The position numbers and the translations under genes are program-made. From Octadecabacter antarcticus 307 (GTDB lineage: Bacteria > Pseudomonadota > Alphaproteobacteria > Rhodobacterales > Rhodobacteraceae), in contig NC_020911.1 in the NCBI RefSeq assembly GCF_000155675.2, forward strand, positions 3,586,501 to 3,650,500: 64,000 nucleotides of DNA. The letters are read 5' to 3'. The notes beneath the pieces are model-generated. The model was not told the DNA's origin and ran no database searches. It worked only from the letters and a program-made list of their open reading frames with translations. Shown one piece after another: positions 48,020 to 58,920 of this stretch; position 1 is the stretch's first letter; each line of letters begins with the position of its first letter.

Positions 48020-49231
48020 ATGACTGACGCATATATCTACGACGCGATCCGCACACCGCGCGGCAAGGGCCGCAAAGACGGGTCCCTGCACGAAGTGACG
48101 GCCGCGCGGCTGTCGGCAGGTGTTTTGAACGCCCTGAAAGATCGCAACAATCTGGAAGGCCACGCCGTTGAGGATGTGATTTGGGGCAATGTCACCCAAG
48201 TCAAAGAACAGGGCGGCTGCCTTGCGCGGACTGCCGTGCTTGCGTCCAATTTGGATCAATCCATTCCCGGTCTCGCGATCAACCGTTTTTGTGCGTCTGG
48301 GATGGAAGCAGTGAACCTTGCCGCAAACCAGATCAAAGGTGGCGCAGGCGAAGCCTATATCGCTGGTGGCGTAGAAATGATGGGCCGCGTCCCGATGGGC
48401 AGTGACGGGGCGGCGATTGCCGTTGATCCATCCATCGCAATGGACACCTATTTTGTGCCTCAGGGCATTTCGGCTGACATTATAGCCACCGAATACGGGT
48501 TCTCACGCGATGATGCCGACGCGCTGGCTGTTGAATCACAGCGCCGCGCCAAAGCCGCGTGGGACGCAGGCCATTTCAGCAAGTCTATTGTGCCTGTGAA
48601 GGATCAGAACGGCCTGACTATTCTGGACACAGACGAATACATGCGCCCGCAGACCGACATGCAATCTTTGGGCGCGCTGAATGCAGCTTTCCAAGCGATG
48701 GGCGAAGTCATGCCCGGTTTCGACAAGGTTGCACTGATGAGATATCCGCACCTTGAGCGGATCAACCACATCCACACCGCCGGCAACAGTTCGGGGATCG
48801 TGGACGGCGCGGCAGGCGTTTTGATCGGGTCCAAAGAGTATGGCATCAAACATGGTCTGACGCCGCGGGCGCGTATTCGCCAAACTGCGAAAATTGGCAC
48901 TGATCCAACAATCATGCTGACGGGTCCGGTTCCTGTGACGCACAAAATCCTGAGCGATGCGGGAATGAATATTAAGGATATCGATCTGTTTGAAGTCAAT
49001 GAGGCGTTTTCAAGCGTCGTGTTGCGGTTCATGCAGGCGTTCAACGTTGATCATTCGGTGGTCAACGTGAATGGCGGGTCTATCGCCATGGGCCATCCAT
49101 TGGGGGCTACGGGTGCGATTATCATTGGCACCCTGCTGGATGAGCTTGAGCGTTCTGACAAAGAGGTCGGCCTCGCCACCTTGTGCATCGCATCCGGCAT
49201 GGGTGCGGCGACTATTATTGAACGGGTGTAA
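48020..49231 (+). CDS. fadA: Acetyl-CoA C-acyltransferase (thiolase)
   Basis: 403 aa. Nucleophile Cys in [51 protein letters not shown] (His base) and C-terminal [18 protein letters not shown] with the second Cys. Cleaves 3-ketoacyl-CoA. Followed 11 bp later by the multifunctional FadJ-type gene. Confidence 0.93.
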   Translation: MTDAYIYDAIRTPRGKGRKDGSLHEVTAARLSAGVLNALKDRNNLEGHAVEDVIWGNVTQVKEQGGCLARTAVLASNLDQSIPGLAINRFCASGMEAVNLAANQIKGGAGEAYIAGGVEMMGRVPMGSDGAAIAVDPSIAMDTYFVPQGISADIIATEYGFSRDDADALAVESQRRAKAAWDAGHFSKSIVPVKDQNGLTILDTDEYMRPQTDMQSLGALNAAFQAMGEVMPGFDKVALMRYPHLERINHIHTAGNSSGIVDGAAGVLIGSKEYGIKHGLTPRARIRQTAKIGTDPTIMLTGPVPVTHKILSDAGMNIKDIDLFEVNEAFSSVVLRFMQAFNVDHSVVNVNGGSIAMGHPLGATGAIIIGTLLDELERSDKEVGLATLCIASGMGAATIIERV

Positions 49232-49242
49232 GGAGCAACGAC

Positions 49243-51444
49243 ATGGCTGATTTTACTATGAAAACAGACGCCGATGGCGTTGCGATTATCACTTGGGATG
49301 TCGTTGGAAAGTCCATGAACGTCCTGAGCCTTGAAGGGTGGGATGATCTGGACACTTGCGTTGATGCTGCACTTGCAGACGACAGCGTTAAGGGCGTGGT
49401 CATCACGTCCGGCAAGGACACCTTTGCGGGCGGAATGGATCTTAACATTATCGCCAAGATGAAGGCGGCTGCGGGTGATAATCCGGCAAAGGGCCTGATG
49501 GACGGCTTGATGAAATCACACGCTATCCTGCGCAAGATTGAACGCGCTGGCATGGACCCTAAAACCAACAAGGGCGGCAAGCCGATTGCGGCTGCCCTGC
49601 CCGGCACAGCACTTGGTATTGGTCTGGAAATTCCACTGGCCTGTCACCGCATTTTTGTAGCCGACAATCCAAAAGCGAAGATCGGCCTGCCCGAGATCAT
49701 GGTCGGTATTTTTCCAGGCATGGGAGGAACGACCCGTCTGGTGCGCAAGATGGGCGCGATGATGGCGTCACCACTGCTGCTTGAAGGCAAAATGAACGAC
49801 CCCAAAAAAGCAATGCAGGCTGGTGTTGTAGATGAAGTTGTCCCAGCGGGTGAGCTGATGGCAATTGCCAAGGCTTGGGTGTTGTCCGAACCAAAGATCG
49901 TCAAACCCTGGGACGAAAAAGGCTACAAAATGCCGGGTGGCGAACCGTATCACTCGGCGGGTTTTATGACCTTCGTAGGTGCGTCCGCGATGGTGAACGG
50001 CAAGACGCAAGGTGTGTATCCTGCTGCCAAGGCATTGCTGTCAGCGGTCTATGAGGGCGCGATGGTGCCGTTCGACACGGCGCTTAAAATCGAGGCGCGC
50101 TGGTTCACCAATGTGCTAATGAACCCAAGTTCTGAGGCAATGATCCGGTCCTTGTTTATTAACAAAGAAGCCTTGGAAAAGGGCGCGAACCGACCCGATG
50201 TGGCCGATCAGACTGTCAAAAAAGTCGGTGTCTTGGGCGCGGGCATGATGGGTGCCGGTATTTCGCTGGTGTCGGCGTTGGCAGGTATTGAGGTTGTGTT
50301 GATCGACCGCGAACAGGCCGCTGCTGACAAAGGTAGATCCTACACAGCTGATTATATGGACAAGGGAATTGCCCGCAAAAAGGCGAGCGTGGAGAAGAAG
50401 GAAAAAGTGCTTGGTATGATTACGGCCACCACCGATCTAGAAGCGCTTAAGGGCTGCGATCTAATCGTTGAGGCGGTGTTCGAGGACGTTGGCGTCAAGG
50501 CCGAGATGACCAAGAAGGTTGAGGCGATTGTGGGTGACGACTGCATCTTTGCCACCAACACATCGACCCTGCCGATTACCGAATTGGCCAAGGCATCTGT
50601 GCGGGCCGACAAATTTATTGGCATCCATTTCTTCAGCCCCGTCGACAAGATGGCGTTGGTGGAAATCATCAAAGGGGCCAAAACGGGCGACATTGCGATT
50701 GCTAAATCTCTCGATTTTGTGCGCCAGATCAGAAAGACGCCGATTGTCGTGAATGATGAACGCTTCTTTTACGCCAACCGCTGCATCTTGCCCTACGGCA
50801 AGGAAGGCATCCGCATGGTTAGTGAAGGCGTTGCGCCTGCGCTGGTCGAAAACGCGGCCAAGCTGATGGGCTTTCCTGTGGGCACGTTGCAGCTGACCGA
50901 CGACACGACGATCGCGTTGAACGCTTCGATTGCGCGGGCGACCAAGTCGGCGATGGGCGATGCCTACCCCGATGCTGTAACCGACGACGTTTTGTTCTTC
51001 CTCGAAGATCAAAAACGTCTGGGTCGCAAAGCGGGCGCCGGATTCTACAACTACGACGAAAAAGGCAAACGGGATGGATTTTGGGACGGCTTGGCCGAAC
51101 GGTATCCTCGTTTGGAAACACAGCCTGACCTGATTGATGTGCAACACCGCTTGATGTTTGCCCAAGTGCTTGAGGCCGTGCGCGCGCTGGAAGAAGGCGT
51201 GCTGATGGACATCCGCGAAGGAGATGTCGGCGCGATCCTTGGCTGGGGCTTTGCGCCTTGGTCGGGTGGCCCATTTAGCTGGCTTGATATCCTTGGTGCA
51301 CCCTATGCCGCCGCGCGTTGTGATGAGCTGACAAAGGTCCACGGCGCGCGGTTTGAATGCCCCGCCCTGCTGCGCGAAATGGCCGACAAAGGTCAATCGT
51401 TCTACGGGCGTTTCGGGTCGGGTGTGGATAGCAAAGCCGCTTAA
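49243..51444 (+). CDS. fadJ: Multifunctional enoyl-CoA hydratase / 3-hydroxyacyl-CoA dehydrogenase
   Basis: 733 aa. N-terminal crotonase domain ([17 protein letters not shown] oxyanion loop, [40 protein letters not shown]). NAD-binding GAGMMGAGI near residues 331-339. Dehydrogenase His in [18 protein letters not shown]-terminal 3HCDH domain [14 protein letters not shown]. Performs hydration and oxidation steps of beta-oxidation, acting with the preceding thiolase. Confidence 0.94.
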   Translation: MADFTMKTDADGVAIITWDVVGKSMNVLSLEGWDDLDTCVDAALADDSVKGVVITSGKDTFAGGMDLNIIAKMKAAAGDNPAKGLMDGLMKSHAILRKIERAGMDPKTNKGGKPIAAALPGTALGIGLEIPLACHRIFVADNPKAKIGLPEIMVGIFPGMGGTTRLVRKMGAMMASPLLLEGKMNDPKKAMQAGVVDEVVPAGELMAIAKAWVLSEPKIVKPWDEKGYKMPGGEPYHSAGFMTFVGASAMVNGKTQGVYPAAKALLSAVYEGAMVPFDTALKIEARWFTNVLMNPSSEAMIRSLFINKEALEKGANRPDVADQTVKKVGVLGAGMMGAGISLVSALAGIEVVLIDREQAAADKGRSYTADYMDKGIARKKASVEKKEKVLGMITATTDLEALKGCDLIVEAVFEDVGVKAEMTKKVEAIVGDDCIFATNTSTLPITELAKASVRADKFIGIHFFSPVDKMALVEIIKGAKTGDIAIAKSLDFVRQIRKTPIVVNDERFFYANRCILPYGKEGIRMVSEGVAPALVENAAKLMGFPVGTLQLTDDTTIALNASIARATKSAMGDAYPDAVTDDVLFFLEDQKRLGRKAGAGFYNYDEKGKRDGFWDGLAERYPRLETQPDLIDVQHRLMFAQVLEAVRALEEGVLMDIREGDVGAILGWGFAPWSGGPFSWLDILGAPYAAARCDELTKVHGARFECPALLREMADKGQSFYGRFGSGVDSKAA

Positions 51445-51462
51445 TCACAAACCGACGCAGCA

Positions 51463-51496
51463 TCAATTGGCCGTGCCTTCGGGTGCGGCCAATTGA
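51463..51496 (+). terminator. Hairpin after the fatty-acid oxidation operon
   Basis: TCAATTGGCCG / CGGCCAATTGA, an 11-bp perfect stem with an internal GTGCC/GGTGC-rich loop closed by TTCG, 19 bases after the fadJ stop. No strong T run, so termination strength uncertain. Confidence 0.6.
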
Positions 51497-51608
51497 TAAC
51501 TCGAACTGCCTTAACAACAGGCCCAAAATGAAGAAAATGCCGCAGGCTAAGGGTGATGATTTTTCCGAATTACTACATATTTCTATCTTATAAAAAGGAG
51601 ATGGAACG

Positions 51609-52262
51609 ATGAACGATAATGTTGCGTATGCTGCTGAGTTAGACGATAAAAACCTGCACCACCATGAACCACAAGATTTCAGGGACCGTTTTGCATTGCG
51701 CCTCGTGAAGTTTATGCGCGTATTTGCGGACAAATTTTTTGCCCATCGCTATGGCCACCGTGCGGTGGTTCTGGAAACCGTGGCCGCAGTGCCCGGAATG
51801 GTCGGCGGCTTGCTGCAGCACCTCAAGGCACTGCGCCAAATCCGCGACGACCAAGGCTGGATAAGGGAACTGATTGAAGAAGCTGACAACGAACGGATGC
51901 ACCTGATGACATTCATCGAGATCGCGCAGCCGTCCCGCTTCGAACGATTCTTGATCGCGGCCACACAACTTGTTTTCTACAACCTATACTTCTTCCTGTA
52001 CTTGCTGGCCCCGCGTGTTGCGCACCGTGTGGTCGGGTATTTGGAAGAAGAAGCAGTCGTCAGCTACACACAGTATTTAGCGCAAATCGATGCAGGCGCA
52101 GTCGAAAACGTGCCCGCCCCACAAATTGCCAAGGATTACTGGAAACTACCTGATGGCGCCCGCCTGCGCGAGGTCGTTTTGGTTATCCGGGAGGACGAGG
52201 CCGGACACCGAGACAAAAATCATGACTTTGCAAACAAGATTGTCACTGGCGCCCACCCCTAG
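51609..52262 (+). CDS. aox: Alternative oxidase (ubiquinol oxidase, di-iron)
   Basis: 217 aa. All six iron ligands of AOX can be placed: E56 in [14 protein letters not shown]95 and H98 in [12 protein letters not shown]147 in [11 protein letters not shown]197 and H200 in REDEAGHRD. The hydrophobic stretch [20 protein letters not shown] matches the membrane-surface helices. Oxidises ubiquinol with O2 reduced to water without pumping protons. AAAGGAG before ATG. Single gene with its own terminator. Confidence 0.95.
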   Translation: MNDNVAYAAELDDKNLHHHEPQDFRDRFALRLVKFMRVFADKFFAHRYGHRAVVLETVAAVPGMVGGLLQHLKALRQIRDDQGWIRELIEEADNERMHLMTFIEIAQPSRFERFLIAATQLVFYNLYFFLYLLAPRVAHRVVGYLEEEAVVSYTQYLAQIDAGAVENVPAPQIAKDYWKLPDGARLREVVLVIREDEAGHRDKNHDFANKIVTGAHP

Positions 52263-52391
52263 CGTCCAAGATCACAAAAACCTGCGACGCGCAGTTTGAG
52301 TGGCAGCCCTTCCACGTGAAATGGCCGCCACGGACCCGTAGCACCACGCGCGGTTCGACGCAGGGGTCGATAGCAAATCGGCTTTTGAAAC

Positions 52392-52427
52392 AAAAATGGC
52401 CGCGCAGGTTTGCGCGGCCATTTTTCG
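52392..52427. terminator. Bidirectional rho-independent terminator
   Basis: AAAAATGGCCGCGCA / TGCGCGGCCATTTTT, a long stem with A and T runs on either side, between the convergent alternative oxidase and DUF4399 genes. Confidence 0.9.
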
Positions 52428-52439
52428 TTTATGCGTCAA

Positions 52440-52866
52440 TTATTCGACGATGATTGTGATCACGTCGCTTAGCACGGGGGGTCATGTGGCACGTGCGACC
52501 AATCCCCCAAAAGCAATTGAAGCGTGTGTGTGCCAACGGGCAAATCTTTCGTGACCTGCGTTTGTCCGCCACCGAAATGCACGACCTGATCCGTCGCGGG
52601 CAAGCTGGTGTCCAAATCAAGCGTGCTTAGATCGGTGTTGATCAACAGGTGAAAGTGCCCCTTCATGTCCATTTCGACACTGGCGGGGGCCACGCCCATG
52701 TCCTCAAGTCCAAAAACGATCGTGACCGGATTGGACAGCGTTTCGCCGTCTGCCGGTGAAATAATGTAGGCCCGCGCCTCGTCCGGTGCAGCAGCGCGGT
52801 GGCCATCTGCAAAGGCTGCACCTGCTAAAGAAATCGCTGCGGCAACGCTAAGAATAAATGTTTCAT
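52440..52866 (-). pseudogene. DUF4399 periplasmic protein with two single-base deletions
   Basis: The real start is ATG 52866, behind AGGAGGATACC, but as written ATGAAACAT runs out of frame. Adding one A (AAAA) gives MKTFILSVAAAISLAGAAFA, a proper signal peptide. Near the end, DWSHVPHDPP meets a C run; one more C gives VLSDVITIIVE and the natural stop at 52440. The middle (EMDMKGHFHLLINTDL, GGGQTQVTKDLP, GTHTLQLLLGDW) is intact. The 427-bp length is exactly two short of 143 codons. Either two decay events or homopolymer sequencing errors. Confidence 0.8.
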
Positions 52867-53013
52867 GGTATCCTCCTGAGTCGATGAACTTTTTCATCAT
52901 GTGGAAAAGATAGCCTGTAAATCCCTATATGCAACTAGGACACCGGTCAGTGCGCCGGAAGCGAGCGGTAAATCGACAGCTACCACTTGGTGCAGAAACA
53001 AGCGGGCGAAATC

Positions 53014-53667
53014 TTACGCAGGATCGAAGCCATAACCGTGTGTCGCGATGTCGTGGGCGCACAGGTCCGCCACCAATTCCGCGTCTGAATCGGTATAAAA
53101 GCCGCGCCAATCACGAGGGCGCTGACTTTGATTGGCAATCGGCATGTCCAGCATAAATCCGAGGTGGGTTGCGAGCGGCACCAGATCATCTGCCAAATGT
53201 TCAAGTCGGATATAGAGGTCGGCGTGCGTAACGCCAGCACTGTCGGTCATGTAACTTGCATAACGGTCATTGCGAAACGTATCTTTGGTGAGCGGCGCGT
53301 TCACAAAGCCGGAAAAGCCTTTGGTGCGCGCCAACGTAACGGCCGGATGATCGAACGTCTGTGTCTTTAGCCAATGATAGTAACTCACCATTCGGTCCCA
53401 CGGGTTGCGCACGAGGGTGAAGGTGAACAGATCGGCCATCTCAGCGCGCGTGATCAAGCCTTCGACGTCAGCCAGCGTTGAATGTTTCCACAGTCGGCCA
53501 GCGGTTTCAACGCCTTTGACTTTACCGCGTCTTTTGCGTGCTTTCGGCGTGTCACCAATCATGATGTCGTCCGCTTTGGCGCGGTCTTCTAACGCCAGCG
53601 CCATCGCCGTGCCGCCAGTTTTGGGGATATGCACAAAGATATAGCCGCGCCCACGTGAAATAATCAT
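53014..53667 (-). CDS. Sulfotransferase-family protein
   Basis: 217 aa. PAPS 5'-phosphate loop near the N-terminus in YIFVHIPKTGGTAM, and 3'-phosphate motif RNPWDRMVSYYHWLK. Small bacterial sulfotransferase-like fold; cytoplasmic, substrate unknown. Stands upstream of nothing on its strand; the EamA gene starts further right in the same direction with a 22-bp gap between them. Confidence 0.87.
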   Translation of the reverse strand: MIISRGRGYIFVHIPKTGGTAMALALEDRAKADDIMIGDTPKARKRRGKVKGVETAGRLWKHSTLADVEGLITRAEMADLFTFTLVRNPWDRMVSYYHWLKTQTFDHPAVTLARTKGFSGFVNAPLTKDTFRNDRYASYMTDSAGVTHADLYIRLEHLADDLVPLATHLGFMLDMPIANQSQRPRDWRGFYTDSDAELVADLCAHDIATHGYGFDPA

Positions 53668-53689
53668 GTCAACCTCACTCTGATCTCAC

Positions 53690-54589
53690 TCACTTTGATC
53701 GCAGCGCGATAATAGAGCCCGACGCGATAATACAGGCAATACCAACCAGCGCCAATGCGCCCAAGGTTTGCCCCCACATGATCCACCCAAAGATCGCGGC
53801 GAACACGATGAGGGAGTATTCGTTGATCGCGACATACGATGCCTCCCCCAGTTGATAGCCGCGTGTCAGCAGGCCGACACCGATGATACTGCCCACGGCC
53901 TGACCAATGGTAACCCAGACCATCGTGGTGGTCATCGGCACAAGGCCCCGTTGAAGCCAGCCATCCACACCTATTGGCGCGTCCATTGGCCAGATGGACA
54001 GCGCTGCGACGCCAAACAAACCGTACACGCCAAGGATAGCGAAATAAGCCAGCGTCATCACCAGCACGCTTTCGCCTTCGCACCACGCGCGGGTACCAAT
54101 TGCGCCGACGGCATAGAACACGCCCGCGATGATTGGCACAAAGGCCAGCGCGGTGATGTTACCGTCCTGCGGCCAGACGACCAGAACCGCACCACAAAAC
54201 CCGACAGCCACTGCGGCCCAGCGCCAGAACCCCACTGATTGCCCCCGAAACAGCACCGACAGGATCAAAACGAAAATCGGGGCGGTAAACAGGCCAGCGA
54301 CCACGACGCCGATTGGCAGGAAGGCGAGGCAGCCAAAATAAATCAACAGCGCTGTACCAGTAAAAAAATTGCGCGCCAAAACGTGCAAAGGTCGGTTCGC
54401 GCGTAACGTGCCAAGACCAAGCAGCGCGAGGATTCCCAACATCGGCAAGGTCGCCACCGATCGCGCCGCTTGAAACAGCCACAGGCTTGAGTTTTCAGAG
54501 ATCAGCGGGATCAAATTGTCCGTCACGCCCAGCACAAACATACCGCACAGGGTGCAAATCATCGAAAGCTTGGGATTCGTTGCTTGCAT
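53690..54589 (-). CDS. EamA/DMT-family transporter
   Basis: 299 aa from MQATNPKLSMICTLCGM at 54589; the frame is open to 54676 but the shorter start gives the normal ten-segment protein. Two EamA repeats; features LPIGVVVAGLFTAPIFVLILS and TRGYQLGEASYVAINEYSLIVFAAIFGW. Drug/metabolite exporter of unknown substrate, probably co-transcribed with the sulfotransferase gene. Confidence 0.88.
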   Translation of the reverse strand: MQATNPKLSMICTLCGMFVLGVTDNLIPLISENSSLWLFQAARSVATLPMLGILALLGLGTLRANRPLHVLARNFFTGTALLIYFGCLAFLPIGVVVAGLFTAPIFVLILSVLFRGQSVGFWRWAAVAVGFCGAVLVVWPQDGNITALAFVPIIAGVFYAVGAIGTRAWCEGESVLVMTLAYFAILGVYGLFGVAALSIWPMDAPIGVDGWLQRGLVPMTTTMVWVTIGQAVGSIIGVGLLTRGYQLGEASYVAINEYSLIVFAAIFGWIMWGQTLGALALVGIACIIASGSIIALRSK

Positions 54590-54741
54590 TGCGGCATGTC
54601 CTTTGGCGCACTGTCGCGGGCGCAACGTAGCTGCGCCAGTCCAAAACGACGCGCTGGCCAAAAACGACGCGCGCAAGGTAGATCGGTGTTTGACATCTGT
54701 GAAATCTGCGACATTTTGGTAGCTACATAAACTAAGAGGAA

Positions 54742-56367
54742 ATGCGCATGGGCTGGATGAGGGATGAGACAGGGTTGGATAAGACCCCCGCGAACTATAT
54801 ACCGCTCACCCCATTGAGCCACCTAGCACGCGCTGCGAAAGTTTTCCCCGACCGTGAGGCGTTGGTGTACGGCGATATGCGCCTGACCTACACGAATTAT
54901 CATGCCCGCGTGTCCCAATTGGCAAGCGCCTTGCAGATGGCGGGCGTTGTTCCCGGCGATGTGGTTGCGACGCTGCTGCCCAACATCCCCGCACAAGCCG
55001 AGGCGCATTTTGGCGTGCCAGCGGCGGGGGCGGTGTTGAACACCATCAATATCCGGCTGGACGTAGATACGATCGCCTACATCTTCGATCACGGCGAAGC
55101 CAAAGTTGTGCTGGTGGACAGCCAGTTCCTGCCCGTTTGTATGAAAGCGGTTGAAGCGATGGAGGGGGAGGCGCCGCTGGTCGTTGAAGTTCCCGATGCG
55201 ATTGCTGGCGTGCCCGAGATTGGCGAGCAGATTGATTATGAAACATTTTTGGCCGCAGGTGATCCAAATTTTGCGTGGATCATGCCCGATGACGAATGGG
55301 AAAGCCTTGCGCTGAATTATACATCCGGAACGACGGGGCGGCCCAAGGGCGTCGTCTGCCATCACCGTGGTGCGTACTTGATGACCATGGGTACACCCGT
55401 CACGTGGCGCATGACGTTGCATCCGATTTTTTTGACCATCGTGCCGCTGTTTCATTGCAACGGCTGGAACCACACATGGATGATACCGATGCTGGGCGGT
55501 ACGGTCGTATGCTGCCGCGACATATCAGCGGCGGCGATTTACGCAGCGATCGCCGATGAAGGTGTGACGCATTTTGGCGGCGCACCGATTGTGTTGAACT
55601 TGTTGGTGAACGCCAAACCCGAAGACCGTCGCGATTTCGATCACACCGTTGAGGTATTCACCGCAGGCGCCCCCCCTGCCCCTGCGACGCTCGCGGCGAT
55701 TGGTGATTTAGGGTTCAACGTGCAGCAGGTCTACGGTTTAACCGAAACCTATGGCCACGTCACGGAATGCCTGTGGAACAACGACTGGGACAGCCTGCCA
55801 CAAGACAAACAATCAGCGATCAAGGCCCGCCAAGGCGTCGCATTCCCGCAAATGGAAGACATTACCGTGATGTCGGATACGATGGAACAAGTCACGATGG
55901 ACGGCAAATCCCAAGGTGAGATCGTAATCAGGGGCAATTCGGTGATGAAAGGCTATCTGAAAAACCCGGGCGCGACTGCAAAGGCATTCAAGGGCGGATA
56001 TTTCCATTCCGAGGATTTGGCGGTGCAGTACCCCGACGGGTCCATGCAAATTGCGGACCGCGCCAAGGACATCATCATTTCCGGCGGTGAGAACATTTCG
56101 TCCGTTGAGGTCGAAAGTGTCTTGATGGGCCATCCCGATGTCATGCTCTGTGCTGTTGTGGCAATGCCTGACGACAAGTGGGGCGAAGTGCCCTGTGCCT
56201 TTGTTGAGTTGAAAGTCGGCCACGTGGGTGACGCGGACGCGTTGATCGCGTTCACCAAACAAAGGCTCGCAGGTTTCAAATGCCCCAAGAAAGTGGTGTT
56301 TGGCGAACTGCCCAAAACATCGACGGGGAAAATCCAAAAGTTCGAGTTGCGCAAGACGTTTCGATAA
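54742..56367 (+). CDS. Acyl-CoA synthetase (AMP-forming)
   Basis: 541 aa. Adenylation motifs: LNYTSGTTGRPKGVVCHHRGAY (P-loop), YGLTETYGHVTECLW, and hinge/A8 DRAKDIIISGGENISSVEVE with catalytic Lys in KTSTGKIQKFELR. The RMTLHPIF and PLFHCNGWNHTW segments are typical of medium/short-chain ligases like those for methylmercaptopropionate or 2-methylbutyrate. Feeds acyl-CoA to beta-oxidation. Confidence 0.93.
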   Translation: MRMGWMRDETGLDKTPANYIPLTPLSHLARAAKVFPDREALVYGDMRLTYTNYHARVSQLASALQMAGVVPGDVVATLLPNIPAQAEAHFGVPAAGAVLNTINIRLDVDTIAYIFDHGEAKVVLVDSQFLPVCMKAVEAMEGEAPLVVEVPDAIAGVPEIGEQIDYETFLAAGDPNFAWIMPDDEWESLALNYTSGTTGRPKGVVCHHRGAYLMTMGTPVTWRMTLHPIFLTIVPLFHCNGWNHTWMIPMLGGTVVCCRDISAAAIYAAIADEGVTHFGGAPIVLNLLVNAKPEDRRDFDHTVEVFTAGAPPAPATLAAIGDLGFNVQQVYGLTETYGHVTECLWNNDWDSLPQDKQSAIKARQGVAFPQMEDITVMSDTMEQVTMDGKSQGEIVIRGNSVMKGYLKNPGATAKAFKGGYFHSEDLAVQYPDGSMQIADRAKDIIISGGENISSVEVESVLMGHPDVMLCAVVAMPDDKWGEVPCAFVELKVGHVGDADALIAFTKQRLAGFKCPKKVVFGELPKTSTGKIQKFELRKTFR

Positions 56368-56574
56368 GGCGCGACAGACAGTTAAGCGATGCTGGTGGGT
56401 TGACAGGCACCTGCCACCCTTCAGTTCAGGCACGGGTTCCACAATACTTGCAGGATGCGTCGTTTCCGCGTTACGGTCGAAGGATGAACAAGGTTTCCTT
56501 AGGGAAACTGATTTTTGTGCTGCATGTTTAACCACGTGGAAAAGTCGGAAATCCATCTGTAAAAAGGAGGGAAA

Positions 56575-56991
56575 ATGTATAACCACATTATGGTTCCCGT
56601 CGATTTGGGACATACGAAAACACTTGGGCGGGCGCTGGAAACAGCGGCTGACCTTGCCAAACACTACGGCGCGAAAGTGACCTACGTCGGCGTCACAAGT
56701 TCCGCGCCGGGGTCTGTTGCCCATTCGCCCGAAGAATATCAAACCAAGTTGGGTGAATTCGCCAAGACCCAAGCAGACGCACACACCGTCGAAACTGCCG
56801 CACATTCGGCAATCAGCCATGATCCAAGCGTTGATCTTGATCCAACCCTTCTAAAGGCCGCTGATGAAATCGGTGCCGATCTGATCGTCATGCAAAGCCA
56901 TATTCCGGGGCTGGCAGATCATCTGTGGCCGTCAAACGGCGGCAAAATAGCACGACAGGCAAAATGTTCTGTGATGGTTGTGCGCGACTGA
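56575..56991 (+). CDS. Universal stress protein (UspA family)
   Basis: 138 aa. YNHIMVPVDLGHTKTLGRALETAADLA opening strand and helix, ADLIVMQSHIPGLADHLWPSNGGKIARQAKCSVMVVRD. The usual ATP-binding G-X2-G-X9-G-S is altered (GLADHLWPSNGG), so nucleotide binding is uncertain. AAGGAGG precedes ATG. The BCCT gene follows 56 bp later, a common pairing of transporter with Usp. Confidence 0.9.
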   Translation: MYNHIMVPVDLGHTKTLGRALETAADLAKHYGAKVTYVGVTSSAPGSVAHSPEEYQTKLGEFAKTQADAHTVETAAHSAISHDPSVDLDPTLLKAADEIGADLIVMQSHIPGLADHLWPSNGGKIARQAKCSVMVVRD

Positions 56992-57047
56992 TACGCGCTG
57001 CCAAAAATGCGTAATACGACCTGACCGAGCAAAGAGGGACAAAAAAT

Positions 57048-58781
57048 ATGACTGATGAAACAACAAATCCGGGTATTCCAGAACCCGAGGGGCGATCTGA
57101 CATAATCGATACCGATTACGAGGTCGGACAAGATAATATTGAGACCACAGTTGCTGGCATCAAACTTGATATGCACAATCCGGTTTTTCTGATCTCTGCT
57201 GTGATGATCCTGATCTTCGTCGCTATCGCGTTGATCTTTCCTGAAGTATCCAAAGATGTTTTTCTCGCCGTCCGCAACTACATCAAAAGCACCTTTGACT
57301 GGTTCTTCTTGATGTCGGCCAACCTGTTTGTGATTTTTGCATTGCTGCTGATCGTGACCCCATGGGGCAAGGTCAGACTGGGCGGTACGGACGCTGTGCC
57401 AGATTACAGCTATCTTGCATGGTTTGCGATGCTGTTCGCGGCGGGCATGGGCATCGGCCTGATGTTCTTTGGTGTGCTTGAACCTGTCTATTACTTCGCG
57501 ACACCGTGGGGCGATCAACCACTTGGTGGGGAATTGGGCATCGTAGACGGCGTGGTACAAAGTGCTGCGCAAGTCGACGCAGCACGGCGCATGGCCATGG
57601 CCGCGACGATTTTCCACTGGGGCCTGCACCCATGGGCAATCTATGCAATCGTTGCTTTGGCGCTGGCGCTGTTCAGCTACAACAAGGGCTTGCCACTGAC
57701 GTTAAGATCCGCGTTCTACCCAATTTTGGGCGAGCGCATCTGGGGTCCGTGGGGCCATGCCATCGACTGTACTGCGGCCTTCGCGACACTGTTTGGTCTG
57801 GCCACATCGCTGGGCTTCGGTGCGACGCAGGTGGCATCAGGTCTGACAGAAGTGTTCGGATCAGGTGACGCTGCGACCGGAACCCGAAACTTCATGGGCT
57901 TTCTGTGGGGCAACACGGATTCCAGCGCGGACAGTTCGGTTCTGTTAGTTCTGATCATCGCGTTCATCACAGCAATTGCATTGGTCTCCGTCATCCGGGG
58001 CTTGGACGGCGGCGTTAAGGTACTGTCTGAGATCAACATGGGGCTGGCAGGTATCCTGCTGGTGTTTGTGCTGATTGCAGGGCCAACACTAGCGATCTTT
58101 ACCAACTTCTTTGGTGGGCTGTTCGCCTACGCGCAAGAAATCGTGCCGCTCAGCAACCCTGTGGGCCGTGTCGACACGGGCTTCTTGCACGGTTGGACAA
58201 CGTTCTACTGGGCATGGTGGATCAGCTGGTCACCATTCGTGGGCATGTTTATCGCCCGTGTCAGCCGTGGCCGGACGGTTCGGGAATTCATCACCTGCGT
58301 CTTGTTGATCCCAAGCCTTGTCTGTGTGTTCTGGATGGCAACGTTTGGTGGCACGGCAATCAGCCAAGTCATCGCCAGCGGAACTGAAAGCGGCGTGTTC
58401 CAAAACGTCGTGGCAGCCTACAAGCCTGAAATATCGCTCTTTTCTATGTTGGGTGAACTGCCATTCTCGTCCATCTCATCGGTTCTGGCAGTTGTGCTGG
58501 TCATCGTGTTCTTCGTGACGTCATCGGATTCCGGTTCGTTGGTGATCGACACGATCACTGCAGGCGGTAAGGTAGACGCCCCTGTGTCCCAGCGTATCTT
58601 CTGGTGCATCTTTGAAGGTGCGGTCGCGGGTGTGCTTCTTTTGGGGGCGGCAGGAACCGCCGGCCTTGAAAGTTTGCAGGCGATGGTAATCTCAACGGGG
58701 CTGTTCTTTACGGTCGTCTTGCTGGTGATGTGTTTTGCCATCTTCCAAGGCTTGCGCTCCGAACGCGCCGCGATGCAGTAA
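57048..58781 (+). CDS. BCCT-family transporter (betaine/carnitine/choline type)
   Basis: 577 aa, 12 membrane segments. Conserved AAGMGIGLMFFGVLEPVYYFATPWG and the substrate-box region WTTFYWAWWISWSPFVGMFIARVSRGRT with the aromatic motif. Imports quaternary amines or dimethylsulfoniopropionate, as osmoprotectants or nutrients. Downstream of the universal stress gene. Confidence 0.94.
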   Translation: MTDETTNPGIPEPEGRSDIIDTDYEVGQDNIETTVAGIKLDMHNPVFLISAVMILIFVAIALIFPEVSKDVFLAVRNYIKSTFDWFFLMSANLFVIFALLLIVTPWGKVRLGGTDAVPDYSYLAWFAMLFAAGMGIGLMFFGVLEPVYYFATPWGDQPLGGELGIVDGVVQSAAQVDAARRMAMAATIFHWGLHPWAIYAIVALALALFSYNKGLPLTLRSAFYPILGERIWGPWGHAIDCTAAFATLFGLATSLGFGATQVASGLTEVFGSGDAATGTRNFMGFLWGNTDSSADSSVLLVLIIAFITAIALVSVIRGLDGGVKVLSEINMGLAGILLVFVLIAGPTLAIFTNFFGGLFAYAQEIVPLSNPVGRVDTGFLHGWTTFYWAWWISWSPFVGMFIARVSRGRTVREFITCVLLIPSLVCVFWMATFGGTAISQVIASGTESGVFQNVVAAYKPEISLFSMLGELPFSSISSVLAVVLVIVFFVTSSDSGSLVIDTITAGGKVDAPVSQRIFWCIFEGAVAGVLLLGAAGTAGLESLQAMVISTGLFFTVVLLVMCFAIFQGLRSERAAMQ

Positions 58782-58805
58782 CCCACCGCATCACATCAGA
58801 TGAAC

Positions 58806-58840
58806 GGCCCCCTGCCCATCGTGGCGGGGGGCCTTTTTTA
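58806..58840 (+). terminator. Rho-independent terminator after the BCCT gene
   Basis: GGCCCCCTGCC / GGCGGGGGGCC stem followed by TTTTTT, 24 bases after the BCCT stop. Confidence 0.9.
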
Positions 58841-58920
58841 TGGGCGACAGACTGTGACTGTCATTGCAGCCAGAACTTGCTAGGTTGCGCCCAATCACCA
58901 GAGGCAAAGCAGGCCCAAAC

